Shown here: one piece after another, positions 41,702-51,049 of the stretch | How the letters are laid out: every line of letters starts with the position of its first letter | Position numbering within the stretch: position 1 is the stretch's first letter | Source: Nocardiopsis endophytica | Lineage (GTDB): Bacteria; Actinomycetota; Actinomycetes; Streptosporangiales; Streptosporangiaceae | Length of the DNA: 64,000 bases | Reading direction: 5' to 3' | Assembly (NCBI RefSeq): GCF_027706725.1 | Contig: NZ_JAQFWQ010000030.1 | Span: forward strand, 1-64,000 | Notes under the pieces: model-generated | Databases searched by the model: none | What the model saw: only the letters and a program-made list of their open reading frames with translations | Told to the model about the DNA's origin: nothing | Position numbers and translations under genes: made by a program

Positions 41702-44332
41702 GTGAAGGCGATCCGCAGATTCACCGTCCGTACCGTCCTGCCCGAGCCGCTGGCCCCGCTGGGGCGGCTCGCCGCCAACCTGCGCTGGGCCTGGCACGCC
41801 CCGACCCGGGAGGTCTTCCGCGCCGTCGGCCCGGAGCTGTGGCGGGCGGCCGGGGGCGACCCGGTGCGCCTGCTCGGCGACGCCGGCGCCGACCGGCTGG
41901 CCGCGCTGGCCGGGGACGCCTCCTTCACCCGGCGCGTCGCCGAGGCCGCCGCCGACCTGGACGCCTACCTGTCCGAGCCGCGCTGGTACCAGCGGGCGGC
42001 CCAGGAGGCCGCGGCGGGCGGGGCGCCGGCGCCCCCGGCCGCGGTGGCCTACTTCTCCGCCGAGTACGGGCTCACCGCCGCGCTGCCGCAGTACTCGGGC
42101 GGGCTGGGCATCCTGGCCGGGGACCACCTCAAGAGCGCCAGCGACCTGGGCCTGCCGCTGGTCGGGGTGGGGCTGCTCTACCGGCACGGCTACTTCGCCC
42201 AGACGCTCTCGCCCGAGGGGTGGCAGCTGGAGTCCTACCCCGAGGTCGACCCGGAGGGCCTGCCGGTGTCCCGGCTGGCCGGGGAGGACGGCGCCCCGGC
42301 CGAGGTGGCGGTGGACATGCCCGACGGCGAGCGGCTCGCCGCCCGCATCTGGGTGTGCCGGGTGGGGCGGGTGCCCCTGCTGCTGCTGGACGCCATGCAC
42401 GAGGGCAACAGCCCGCAGATGCGGGCGGTCACCGACCGGCTCTACGGCGGCGGGGGCGAGCACCGGCTGCGCCAGGAGATCCTGCTCGGCGTGGGCGGGG
42501 TGCGCGCGGTGCGGCTGTACTGCGGGCGCGCGGGCCACCCGGTGCCCGAGGTGTTCCACATGAACGAGGGCCACGCCGGGTTCCTGGGGCTGGAGCGGGT
42601 ACGCGAGTACATGGAGACCGGCCTGGGCTTCGACGAGGCGGTGGAGGCCGCGCGCGCGGGCTCGGTGTTCACCACCCACACCCCCGTCTCGGCCGGGATC
42701 GACCGGTTCCCGCGCGAGTCGGTCCGCCGCCACCTGGCCGGTCCGTCCCCGGCGGTGCCGGGGCTTCCGGCCGACCGGCTGCTGGCGCTGGGCGCCGAGG
42801 ACCACGAGGGCGGCGACCCGGGCGTGTTCAACATGGCGGTGATGGGGCTGCGCCTGGCCCAGCGCGCCAACGGGGTCAGCCGCCTGCACGGGGCGGTGAG
42901 CCGCTCGATGTTCCAGGGGCTGTGGCCCGGGTTCGACGCCGAGGAGGTGCCCATCGCCTCGGTCACCAACGGGGTGCACGCCCGCACCTGGGTCGCCGAG
43001 GAGGCCCAGGAGCTGGCCGCGCGCCTGGTGCCCGACTCCGGGGAGTTCACCGGGCCCGAGGGGTGGCGCAAGGTCACCGGCGCCGACGAGGCCGAGCTGT
43101 GGCACATGCGCCGCGTGCTGCGCGCCCGGCTGGTCGAGGAGGCCCGCGAGCGGCTGCGCGCCTCCTGGCGGGTGCGCGGGGCGGGCGCCGCCGAGCTGGG
43201 CTGGGTGGACGAGGCGCTCGACCCGGACGTGCTCACCATCGGCTTCGCCCGCCGGGTGCCCTCCTACAAGCGCCTCACCCTGATGCTGCGCGACGCCGAG
43301 CGGCTGCGGCGGCTGCTGCTGCACCCGGACCGGCCGGTGCAGATCGTCATCGCGGGCAAGGCGCACCCGGCCGACGAGGGCGGCAAGCGGCTCATCCAGG
43401 AGATCGTGCGCTTCGGCGACGAGCCGCGGGTGCGCCACCGCCTGGTGTTCCTGCCCGACTACGACATGGCGCTGGCCACCGCCCTGGTGCAGGGGTGCGA
43501 CGTGTGGCTGAACAACCCGCTGCGCCCGCTGGAGGCCAGCGGCACCTCGGGGATGAAGTCGGCGCTCAACGGCGGGCTCAACCTGTCGGTGCGCGACGGC
43601 TGGTGGGACGAGTGGTTCGACGGCTCGAACGGGTGGGACATCCCCACCGCCGACGGCGTCGAGGACCCCGAGCGCCGCGACGACCTGGAGGCGCGCGCCC
43701 TGTACGACCTGGTGGAGCACCGGGTGGCGCCGCTGTTCTACGACCGCGACGCCTCCGGGCTGCCCAAGCGCTGGCTGGAGATGGTCAAGCACACCCTGGT
43801 GTCGCTGGGGCCCAAGGTGCTGGCCACCCGGATGGTGCGCGAGTACACCGAGCGGCTCTACCAGGGCGCCGCCGACTCCTCGCGCCGCCTGCTGGCCGAC
43901 GGCGCGGCCGGGGCGCGGGAGCTGGCCGACTGGAAGCGGCGGGTGCGCGCGGGCTGGCCCGGCGTGCGCATCCAGCACGTGGACGTGGCGGGCGTGCAGG
44001 AGGCGCCGCAGGTGGGCGGCGAGCTGACGGTGCACGCCACGGTGGTGCTGGGCGGCCTGGAACCGGGCGACGTGCGGGTGGAGGCGTTGATCGGCCGGGT
44101 CGGCGAGGGGGACCGCCTGGAGGAGCCGCTGGCGGTGGAGCTGAAGCCGGACGGCGGCGAGGGGGCGCTGCTGCGCTACACCGGGACGGTGCCGCTGTCG
44201 CGGGCCGGGGCCTGCGGGTACACGGTGCGGGTGCTGCCGTACCACCCGCGCCTGACCTGCCCGGTGGAGATGGGCCTGGTGGTCCTGCCCGACCCGCCGC
44301 AGGCGATGGACGACGGCATCGTTCTTCGGTAG
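41702..44332 (+). CDS. glgP: alpha-glucan phosphorylase
   Basis: 876 aa. It releases glucose-1-phosphate from alpha-1,4 glucans using pyridoxal phosphate. The N-terminus is the DUF3417-type extension of the actinobacterial group (EPLAPLGRLAANLRWAWHAP). The PLP lysine is K619 in GTSGMKSALNGG; FSAEYGLTAALPQYSGGLG and FHMNEGHAGFL are family landmarks. The GTG start has no Shine-Dalgarno; tagcgt (41688-41693) ends 8 bases upstream, suggesting a leaderless mRNA. It degrades the product of the divergent glgE operon. Confidence 0.93.
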   Translation: MKAIRRFTVRTVLPEPLAPLGRLAANLRWAWHAPTREVFRAVGPELWRAAGGDPVRLLGDAGADRLAALAGDASFTRRVAEAAADLDAYLSEPRWYQRAAQEAAAGGAPAPPAAVAYFSAEYGLTAALPQYSGGLGILAGDHLKSASDLGLPLVGVGLLYRHGYFAQTLSPEGWQLESYPEVDPEGLPVSRLAGEDGAPAEVAVDMPDGERLAARIWVCRVGRVPLLLLDAMHEGNSPQMRAVTDRLYGGGGEHRLRQEILLGVGGVRAVRLYCGRAGHPVPEVFHMNEGHAGFLGLERVREYMETGLGFDEAVEAARAGSVFTTHTPVSAGIDRFPRESVRRHLAGPSPAVPGLPADRLLALGAEDHEGGDPGVFNMAVMGLRLAQRANGVSRLHGAVSRSMFQGLWPGFDAEEVPIASVTNGVHARTWVAEEAQELAARLVPDSGEFTGPEGWRKVTGADEAELWHMRRVLRARLVEEARERLRASWRVRGAGAAELGWVDEALDPDVLTIGFARRVPSYKRLTLMLRDAERLRRLLLHPDRPVQIVIAGKAHPADEGGKRLIQEIVRFGDEPRVRHRLVFLPDYDMALATALVQGCDVWLNNPLRPLEASGTSGMKSALNGGLNLSVRDGWWDEWFDGSNGWDIPTADGVEDPERRDDLEARALYDLVEHRVAPLFYDRDASGLPKRWLEMVKHTLVSLGPKVLATRMVREYTERLYQGAADSSRRLLADGAAGARELADWKRRVRAGWPGVRIQHVDVAGVQEAPQVGGELTVHATVVLGGLEPGDVRVEALIGRVGEGDRLEEPLAVELKPDGGEGALLRYTGTVPLSRAGACGYTVRVLPYHPRLTCPVEMGLVVLPDPPQAMDDGIVLR

Positions 44333-44366
44333 GGCCTGCCGCGGTAGGGCGTGCCGCGGTAGGGCG
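44328..44366 (+). repeat. short tandem direct repeat at the glgP stop
   Basis: The 15-base unit ggtagggcctgccgc (44328-44342) is repeated at 44343-44357 with one change, followed by nine bases of a third copy. The glgP stop TAG lies in the first unit. Role unknown. Confidence 0.7.
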
Positions 44367-44406
44367 GGTCGTCCCGTTTCCGACCGTTCGGTCATAATGG
44401 ACGGGA

Positions 44407-44495
44407 ACGACAGGGGAGCGCTCCGGCGCTGAGAGTGCGGTCCGGCCGCAGACCCTTAGACACCTGATCCGGATCATGCCGGCGAAGGAAGTCGT
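44407..44495 (+). promoter_or_regulatory. TPP riboswitch (THI element)
   Basis: All conserved parts are present in order: P1 acgac (44407-44411) pairing with gtcgt (44491-44495), aggggagc, gctgagagtgcgg, gcagacccttagacacctg, atccggatcatgccggcg and aaggaag. It binds thiamine pyrophosphate and lies 72 bases before ykoE, so it should switch off the thiamine-precursor transporter when TPP is plentiful. Confidence 0.95.
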
Positions 44496-44533
44496 AGGAC
44501 CCGCCCGAGCGACGGGCGCTCTTGGCTCACGCC

Positions 44534-44560
44534 CCCTCGTGTCGCCACCGATACGAAGGG
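44534..44560 (+). promoter_or_regulatory. likely riboswitch expression platform hiding the ykoE ribosome site
   Basis: ccctcgt (44534-44540) can pair with acgaaggg (44553-44560), leaving one bulged A. The second arm contains the aaggg Shine-Dalgarno of ykoE, whose TTG start is 7 bases further. This suggests translational rather than transcriptional control; no T tract is seen. Confidence 0.45.
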
Positions 44561-44567
44561 ACATCCG

Positions 44568-45155
44568 TTGAAGATCGCGAATCCGCAGGCGGGCTCGGTC
44601 CGCTGGCGCACCGTGGACATCGTCGTCGCCGCCGTCCTGGGCGTCGCCGTCGGCGTCGTGTTCTGGGTCTGGGGCATGCTCTGGTCGGCGACCGAGCCGG
44701 TGTTCCTGTTCTTCCCGCCCGCCCAGGCGGTGATCTACGGGATGTGGCTGGTGCCGGGCGTGCTGGGCATGCAGGTGATCCGCAGGCCGGGCGCGGGGGT
44801 GCTGACCTCGGTGGCCGCCGCGGCCGTCTCGGCCCTGCTGGGCACCTCCTGGGGGCTGATGGTGCTGGTCGCCGGGCTGCTCCAGGGCCTGCTGCCCGAG
44901 CTGGTGTTCGCCGCCACCCGGTACCGGCGCTGGGGCATGGGCGTGTCGGTGGCCGCCGGGGCGGTGGCCGGGCTGGCGCCGGTGGCCATGGACCTGACCC
45001 TGTACTACCCGACCTGGCCGCCGCACTTCATGCTGGCCTACGGGGTGATCGTGGTGGTCAGCGCCGCCGTGATCGGCGGCGCCGGGAGCCGCGCGCTCAC
45101 CACCGCGCTGGCCCGAGCCGGGGCGCTCTCGCCGTTCCCCTCGGCGCGCGGATGA
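44568..45155 (+). CDS. ykoE: YkoE, S component of a thiamine-precursor ECF transporter
   Basis: 195 aa, about six transmembrane helices. The N-terminus RWRTVDIVVAAVLGVAVGVV and the internal FFPPAQAVIYGMW fit YkoE, the substrate-binding subunit for hydroxymethylpyrimidine or a related thiamine precursor. TTG start with gaaggg 7 bases upstream. A TPP riboswitch precedes it. The stop overlaps ykoD (ATGA). Confidence 0.92.
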   Translation: MKIANPQAGSVRWRTVDIVVAAVLGVAVGVVFWVWGMLWSATEPVFLFFPPAQAVIYGMWLVPGVLGMQVIRRPGAGVLTSVAAAAVSALLGTSWGLMVLVAGLLQGLLPELVFAATRYRRWGMGVSVAAGAVAGLAPVAMDLTLYYPTWPPHFMLAYGVIVVVSAAVIGGAGSRALTTALARAGALSPFPSARG

Positions 45156-46666
45156 GCGCGGACGCCCTCCAGGGTGCGCGCGTGGACCTCATCGGCTGGG
45201 GCTGGCGCTACGCCGGGCGCGACGCCTGGTCGCTGCGCGGGGTGGACCTGTCCGTCGCGCCGGGGGAGCGGGTGCTGCTGCTCGGCCCGTCCGGGGCGGG
45301 CAAGTCCACCCTGCTGCACGCCCTGGCCGGGCTGACCGGGCCGGACGCCGCGGTCACCGGCGAGTCCGAGGGGGAGCTGCTGCTGGACGGCGCCCCCGCC
45401 CGGCGCGGGCGCGGCGGCGCGGCCCTGGTGGGCCAGGACCCGCAGGCGCAGCTGGTGATGGCGCGCGCCGGGGACGACGCGGCGTTCGGGCCGGAGAACC
45501 TGGGCGTGCCGCCCGAGGAGATCGGCCCCCGGGTGCGCGCCGCCCTGGCGGACGTGGGCTTCCCCTACGGCACCGACCGCTCCACCGCCGCGCTGTCCGG
45601 CGGCGAGCAGCAGCGCCTGGCGATCGCCGGTGCGCTGGCCATGCGGCCGCGGCTGCTGCTGCTCGACGAGCCCACCGCCAACCTCGACCCGGCCGGGGCC
45701 GCGCTGGTCCGGGGGGTCGTGGCCGACCTGGCCGCGCGCAGCGGCGCCACCCTGGTGCTGGTGGAGCACCGGGTGGCCGAGGCGGTCGGCCTGGTCGACC
45801 GGGTGGTGGTGCTGGAGCCGGGCGGCGGCGTGGCCGCCGACGGCCCGCCGGAGCGGGTGTTCGCCTCCCGGGGCGCCGACCTCGCGGCGCGCGGGGTGTG
45901 GGTGCCGGGGCGCGAGCCCGAGGCGCCGCGCGGCCACGGCCGCCCCGGGGAGGCGCTGATCGAGGCCCGCGCCCTGCGCGCGCTGGAGCCGCGCGGACCC
46001 GGCGTGCCCTCCCGGGGCCGCCGCGCCGTGCTGGACGGGGTGGAGGCCGATGTGCGCGCCTCCGCGGTCACGGTGCTGACGGGCCCCAACGGCGCGGGCA
46101 AGTCGACCCTGCTGGGGCTGCTGGGCGGGCTGGCCCGCCCGGACGGCGGCCGGGTGCGCCCGGCCGGGGCGCTGGCCGGGGCCGACCGGCGCGACCTGGG
46201 GCGCTGGCCCGCCCGGCGGCTGGCCGGGCGCGTGGGCACCGTGTTCCAGCACGCCGAGGACCAGTTCGTCACCGGCTCGGTCCGCGACGAGCTGGAGTTC
46301 GCGCCGCTGCGCGCCGGGCTGGGCGCGCGGCGGGCGGGGGCCTGGGCCGCCGAGCTGATGGGGCGGCTGCGCCTGGAGGGCCTGGCCGACGCCCACCCCT
46401 TCACCCTGTCCGGCGGAGAGAAGCGCCGCCTGTCGGTGGCCACCGCGCTGAGCGCGGGCCCCGAGCACGCCCCCGACGTGCTGCTGCTGGACGAGCCGAC
46501 CTTCGGCCAGGACGCGGTGACCTGGGCGGAGCTGGCGCAGCTGCTGCACGGGCTGCGCCACGAGGGCCGGGCCGTGGTCGCCGCCACCCACGACGAGCGG
46601 CTGCTCGACGGGTTCGCCGACGCGGAGCTGCGCCTGGCGGCGGGGGAGCGGGGGGACCCGTGCTGA
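45152..46666 (+). CDS. ykoD: YkoD, duplicated ATPase of the ECF transporter
   Basis: 504 aa with two ABC ATPase domains in tandem. Domain 1: Walker A GPSGAGKST, signature LSGGEQQRLA, Walker B LLLLDEPTANLDP. Domain 2: GPNGAGKST, LSGGEKRRLS, LLLLDEPTFGQD. It energises the transporter with YkoC as the T component. The start overlaps ykoE and the stop overlaps ykoC by 7 bases. Confidence 0.93.
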   Translation: MSADALQGARVDLIGWGWRYAGRDAWSLRGVDLSVAPGERVLLLGPSGAGKSTLLHALAGLTGPDAAVTGESEGELLLDGAPARRGRGGAALVGQDPQAQLVMARAGDDAAFGPENLGVPPEEIGPRVRAALADVGFPYGTDRSTAALSGGEQQRLAIAGALAMRPRLLLLDEPTANLDPAGAALVRGVVADLAARSGATLVLVEHRVAEAVGLVDRVVVLEPGGGVAADGPPERVFASRGADLAARGVWVPGREPEAPRGHGRPGEALIEARALRALEPRGPGVPSRGRRAVLDGVEADVRASAVTVLTGPNGAGKSTLLGLLGGLARPDGGRVRPAGALAGADRRDLGRWPARRLAGRVGTVFQHAEDQFVTGSVRDELEFAPLRAGLGARRAGAWAAELMGRLRLEGLADAHPFTLSGGEKRRLSVATALSAGPEHAPDVLLLDEPTFGQDAVTWAELAQLLHGLRHEGRAVVAATHDERLLDGFADAELRLAAGERGDPC

Positions 46667-47370
46667 CGCGCCGCAACCCGGCGGCCAAGCTGGTGGCCGC
46701 CCTGCTGGTCGCCGTCGCGCTGGCGCCGGTGGTCGACCCCGTCACCCCCGGCGTGGTGCTGGCGGCCGTCGCCGTGCTGCTGCCGTTCGCCGGGATCCCG
46801 GCGCGGGCCGCGCTGGTGCTCCTGCCGCCGCTGCTGCTGGCGGCGGGCTCGGTGGCGGTGGTCAACCTGCTCTACGGGGACGCCGGCCCGATGGCCGCGC
46901 TCGGTCTGGGCGTGCGCCTGGCGGCCATCGCCCTGCCGTGCGTGCTGGCGGTGCTCACCAGCGACCCCACCGAGACCGCCGACGCGCTGGTGCAGCGGCT
47001 CAAGGTGCCCGAGCGGCCCGCCCTGGGGGTGCTGGCCGCGCTGCGCCTGGTGCCGCTGCTGGCCGAGCAGTGGCGCATGCTCACCCTGGCCCGCCGCGCG
47101 CGCGGGCTGGAGGCGGGCGGGCGTCCGGCCGCCGCGGTGCGCCTGTTCGCGGGCAAGGTGTTCGCGCTGCTGGTGCGGGCGGTGCGGACCGGGACGCAGC
47201 TCGCGGCGGCGATGGACGCGCGCGGGTTCGGCACCGGGCCGCGCACGCACGCCCGGAGCAGCGTGTGGACGTGGGCCGACACGGCGCTGCTGGCGGCCAC
47301 GGCCGCCGTGCTGGCCGCCGCCTACGTCCTGTCCCTGTGGCTGGGGGCCTGGCGCCCGCTGTTCGCGTGA
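46660..47370 (+). CDS. ykoC: YkoC, transmembrane (T) component of the ECF transporter
   Basis: 236 aa, about five transmembrane helices. It carries the coupling motif ARRARGLEAG and a second AAAMDARGFG, both typical of EcfT proteins, which link the ATPases to the S component. GTG 46660 gives MLTRRNPAAKLVAALL and overlaps the end of ykoD. Confidence 0.9.
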   Translation: MLTRRNPAAKLVAALLVAVALAPVVDPVTPGVVLAAVAVLLPFAGIPARAALVLLPPLLLAAGSVAVVNLLYGDAGPMAALGLGVRLAAIALPCVLAVLTSDPTETADALVQRLKVPERPALGVLAALRLVPLLAEQWRMLTLARRARGLEAGGRPAAAVRLFAGKVFALLVRAVRTGTQLAAAMDARGFGTGPRTHARSSVWTWADTALLAATAAVLAAAYVLSLWLGAWRPLFA

Positions 47371-47425
47371 GGCCGTGGTAGACACCTGGGTGACAGGGCA
47401 ACAGCGGGTACAGGAGGCGAGAGAC

Positions 47426-48214
47426 GTGCCGGAGTTCGTGCGCGTGGAGAAGGACCCGACCCACCCGGCGGTGGCGGTGGTCCGGCTGGACCGGCCCAAG
47501 ATGAACGCGCTCAACGCGCAGGTGCAGCGGGAGATCGGGGCCGCGGCCGAGGAGGTCGCCGCCGACGGCTCGGTGGCGGCGGCGGTCCTCTACGGCGGCG
47601 AGCGGGTCTTCGCGGCCGGGGCCGACGTCAAGGAGATGGCCGACATGTCGTTCGCCGACATGAGCGCCCACTCGCGCGTCCTCCAGGACTGCTTCACCGC
47701 CGTGGCGCGGGTGCCCAAGCCCGTGGTCGCCGCGATCACCGGCTACGCCCTGGGCGGCGGGTGCGAGCTGGCGCTGTGCGCCGACTTCCGGGTCGCGGCC
47801 GAGGACGCCAAGCTGGGCCAGCCCGAGATCCAGCTGGGCATCATCCCGGGCGCCGGGGGCACCCAGCGCCTGCCGCGCCTGATCGGCCCCGCCCGGGCCA
47901 AGGACCTGGTCTTCACCGGGCGGCACGTGGGCGCCGACGAGGCCGAGCGCATCGGCCTGGTCGACAAGGTGGTCCCGGCCGACCAGGTGTACTCGGCCGC
48001 CGTGGAGATGGCGGCCCGCTACGCGGGCGGCCCGGCGGTGGCGCTGCGCGCCGCCAAGGAGGCGATCGACCGGGGCCTGGAGACCGACCTGGACACCGGC
48101 CTGGAGATCGAGCGCGGGTGGTTCGCGGGCCTGTTCGGCACCGAGGACCAGAAGGCCGGGATGCGCAGCTTCGTGGAGCAGGGCCCCGGCAAGGCCGAGT
48201 TCACCGGCCGCTGA
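47426..48214 (+). CDS. enoyl-CoA hydratase/isomerase family protein
   Basis: 262 aa, crotonase fold. Oxyanion-hole and active-site segments are visible: FAAGADVKEMADMS, ITGYALGGGCELALCAD and GQPEIQLGIIPGAGGTQRL, the last with the catalytic glutamates expected of a true hydratase. GTG 47426 is preceded by aggaggcga; a GTG 51 bases upstream is less likely. Probably beta-oxidation; possible links to the steroid genes 26 kb away are speculative. Confidence 0.88.
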   Translation: MPEFVRVEKDPTHPAVAVVRLDRPKMNALNAQVQREIGAAAEEVAADGSVAAAVLYGGERVFAAGADVKEMADMSFADMSAHSRVLQDCFTAVARVPKPVVAAITGYALGGGCELALCADFRVAAEDAKLGQPEIQLGIIPGAGGTQRLPRLIGPARAKDLVFTGRHVGADEAERIGLVDKVVPADQVYSAAVEMAARYAGGPAVALRAAKEAIDRGLETDLDTGLEIERGWFAGLFGTEDQKAGMRSFVEQGPGKAEFTGR

Positions 48215-48243
48215 GGAACCGCGGCCGAGAGAGGAGTGAGCCG

Positions 48244-48798
48244 ATGCAGGTGTGGGGGTTCGACGCCGTGCCCGCCCGCGAGCGGCCCGACCTGCTCGCC
48301 CCGCCCGTCGCCGCCGCCCTGGAGGGGTGGAAGGGGGCCGAGGGCGAGGAGGAGCCGCTGGTGGCGCCCATCGATCCGGACCTGGCCGACACGGCCGCGT
48401 GCTGCGAGCGCTACGGCGTCCCGCCGGAGGCCTCGGCCAACTGCGTGATCGTGGCGGGAAGGCGGGCGGGCGAGGTGCGCACGGCCGCCTGCGTCGTGCT
48501 CGCCACCACCCGGGCCGACGTCAACGGGGCGGTGCGCCGCCTGCTGGGGGCGCGCAAGGCCTCCTTCGCCCGCCAGGAGGACGCGGTGGAGGCGACCGGC
48601 ATGGCCTTCGGCGGCATCACCCCGGTGGGGCTGCCCCCGGAATGGCCGGTCCTGGTCGACGCGGCCGCCGCACGGTGCCCCCGCGCCGTGGTAGGCGCGG
48701 GCGTGCGCGCGGCCAAGCTCATCGTCCCCGGGGCGGCGCTCGCGCGGCTGCCGGGGGCCCAGGTCGTCGACGGGCTGGGGGTTCCGGCCGCGGGCTGA
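48244..48798 (+). CDS. YbaK/EbsC-type aminoacyl-tRNA deacylase
   Basis: 184 aa. The YbaK fold is recognised from LLGARKASFARQEDAVEATG, then MAFGGITPVGLPPEWPVLVD. These proteins hydrolyse mischarged tRNAs such as Cys-tRNA(Pro) or Ala-tRNA(Pro). The conserved lysine for deacylation would be in GARKASFA. It lies 29 bases after the enoyl-CoA hydratase gene and may share its transcript. Confidence 0.85.
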   Translation: MQVWGFDAVPARERPDLLAPPVAAALEGWKGAEGEEEPLVAPIDPDLADTAACCERYGVPPEASANCVIVAGRRAGEVRTAACVVLATTRADVNGAVRRLLGARKASFARQEDAVEATGMAFGGITPVGLPPEWPVLVDAAAARCPRAVVGAGVRAAKLIVPGAALARLPGAQVVDGLGVPAAG

Positions 48799-48938
48799 GG
48801 AACCGGGCGCCCCGGATTTCCGTCATACTCATGGGGTTGCCCGGGACTCCGGGACCCGCGGCCGCCGGCCGCAGAGGTCCCCCGGCCGACGGCTAAGCTG
48901 GTGTGGTGGTATGCGGGGTTTGAGGGGATGAGAAGGCA

Positions 48939-50816
48939 ATGGCTATGACGGCAGGTTTCCCCGAGGGCGAGGAGCTGCCGGAACGCGTCGGCCCTTACAC
49001 CATCCGGCGCCGCATCGGGCAGGGCGGCATGGGCGTCGTGTACCAGGGGCACGACCCCCGGCAGGACCGCTTCGTGGCGATCAAGGTGCTGCGCTCGGAG
49101 GTGGCCGGGGACGCGATCGCCCGCGCCCGGCTGGCCCGCGAGGTGGAGACCATGCGGCGGGTGCGCAGCCGCAACGTCGCCGAGGTCATCGACGCCGACA
49201 CCGATGCCGAGCTGCCCTGGGTGGTCACCGAGTACATCCCCGGGCCGACCCTGGACGCCACCGTGGAGAACCACGGCCCGCTGCGCGGGCGCGCCCTGAC
49301 CCGCTTCGTCGGCGGCCTGGCGCGCGCCATCGACGACATCCACGCCGCCGAGGTCATCCACCGCGACCTCAAGCCGGGCAACGTCATCATCTCCAACGGC
49401 GAGCCCATCGTCATCGACTTCGGCATCGCCCACGCCGTGGACGGCGCCAAGCTCACCCAGACCGGCACCTTCGTGGGCACCCCGAGCTACCTGTCGCCGG
49501 AGGTCATCGAGGGGACGGCGCTCGGCCCGGCGACCGACGTGCACGCCTGGGGCGCCACCGTCGCCTTCGCCTCCACCGGCACCGCGCCCTACGGCGCCGG
49601 GTCCTTCGAGGTCATCTTCTTCCGCATCCTCAACGGGGAGATCAGCCTGGACGGGATGCCCGACCAGCTGCGCCCGCTGGTGAACGCGGCGGTCTCCCGG
49701 GACATGTCCGCCCGCCCCACCGCGGCCCAGCTGGTGGCCGAGACCGCGCGGCTCAACCTGGACCTGCCGCTCAGCGACGACATGGCGGCCTACGCGGCGT
49801 CGGGCACGACCGGCAGCCACACGGTGCACGCGCCGATGCAGGAGCGGCCCCCGCAGCAGCAGGAGCAGGCGCTCCACCAGGAGCCCGAGCCCGTGGCGCC
49901 GGAGGAGCCCGAGGCGCAGCAGGCGCAGCACACGCAGGTGGCCCCGGCCGAGCCCGAACCGCAGGTGCGCACCTACTACGCCGACGACGATGAGGACGAG
50001 GCCGCGCAGGGGCCGCACACCCAGTACTTCAACTCCACGCTGCGCCCCGAGGACTTCCGCGACATCCTGACCCCGGTCGGCCAGGAGCAGGGCCGCGGGG
50101 GCGCCCCCGACCAGACCGCGATGTTCGGCGGCGACGGCGTCGAGGAGGGCTACACCACCTCCCGCGAGTACGGCGGCCAGGGCCGCGGGGGCCGCAGCCG
50201 CACCGACCGCTGGTCGGACTACTTCGGCGGCTACGGCGGCGAGGACTACGACGACGAGCGGTGGCACCTGCCCAGGCTCTACCTGCTGCCGGTGGCGGCG
50301 CTGATCGCCGGGCTGGCGCTGGTGGTGCCCACCATCGGCCTGGTGCTCGGGCTGCTGGTGGTGAGCGTGCTGGGCGGGCTGGACAAGGTCAAGTCCGACC
50401 ACGCCAAGCGGCTGCAGACCCGCGGCCCGCGCAGCTCCGACACCATGGTGGTGGCGCTGAGCATGCCGGTGGCGCTGATCCGCTCGCTGGGGGTGAACCT
50501 GGGCTTCGGGCTGATCTACCTGGGCATCGGCTTCGTGCTGGGGCTGATCATCGGGATGGTCACCGATACCAACACGGCCAACAACATCGGCTCCTACATG
50601 GTGTTCTTCATGGTGCTGGGCAACATGGTGGGCACCAACGGCCGGGGCGCCCGGCGCCAGGCCATGGAGCTGGTGGACAAGGCGGGCTTCCGCAGCGTCT
50701 ACGTCTACTGGGGCGTGATCGTGTTCACCGTGCTGTTCGCGCTGCTGGTGCTCTCCTTCGGGTTCACCTCCGCCCCGGTGTGGACGGGATGGGCGCCCAG
50801 CCACTGGTTCGGCTGA
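48939..50816 (+). CDS. Ser/Thr protein kinase with C-terminal multi-pass membrane region
   Basis: 625 aa. The N-terminal kinase domain (about 18-275) has the Gly loop GQGGMGVVY, K49 in VAIKVL, catalytic D143 in HRDLKPGN, IDFGIA and GTPSYLSPE. A Gln/Glu/Pro-rich linker (about 290-420) follows, then about four or five transmembrane helices (about 445-620). Most actinobacterial PASTA kinases have a single helix and an extracellular sensor; here the membrane part is multi-pass and no extracellular domain is evident. The target is unknown. Confidence 0.88.
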   Translation: MAMTAGFPEGEELPERVGPYTIRRRIGQGGMGVVYQGHDPRQDRFVAIKVLRSEVAGDAIARARLAREVETMRRVRSRNVAEVIDADTDAELPWVVTEYIPGPTLDATVENHGPLRGRALTRFVGGLARAIDDIHAAEVIHRDLKPGNVIISNGEPIVIDFGIAHAVDGAKLTQTGTFVGTPSYLSPEVIEGTALGPATDVHAWGATVAFASTGTAPYGAGSFEVIFFRILNGEISLDGMPDQLRPLVNAAVSRDMSARPTAAQLVAETARLNLDLPLSDDMAAYAASGTTGSHTVHAPMQERPPQQQEQALHQEPEPVAPEEPEAQQAQHTQVAPAEPEPQVRTYYADDDEDEAAQGPHTQYFNSTLRPEDFRDILTPVGQEQGRGGAPDQTAMFGGDGVEEGYTTSREYGGQGRGGRSRTDRWSDYFGGYGGEDYDDERWHLPRLYLLPVAALIAGLALVVPTIGLVLGLLVVSVLGGLDKVKSDHAKRLQTRGPRSSDTMVVALSMPVALIRSLGVNLGFGLIYLGIGFVLGLIIGMVTDTNTANNIGSYMVFFMVLGNMVGTNGRGARRQAMELVDKAGFRSVYVYWGVIVFTVLFALLVLSFGFTSAPVWTGWAPSHWFG

Positions 50817-51049
50817 GGCGGCGCCGGCCCCCTGTTCGCTCTGAGCGCACACCCGCGTTCGCCGTCTGGGCTACCAGTCAGTAACATCGGTGGTGTCAGG
50901 ACGACGAGCCCGCGGGGCGCGGGACCGGAACGCGCCCCCGGCGCCGGATGCGACCAGCGCATTTGGCACCCTTGAGGTACCACGGACGCGCCCGCGTCCG
51001 CGCCGCCGGAGGGCGACGCATCACAGTGCAGGGAGGTCGGCCACCGGCC

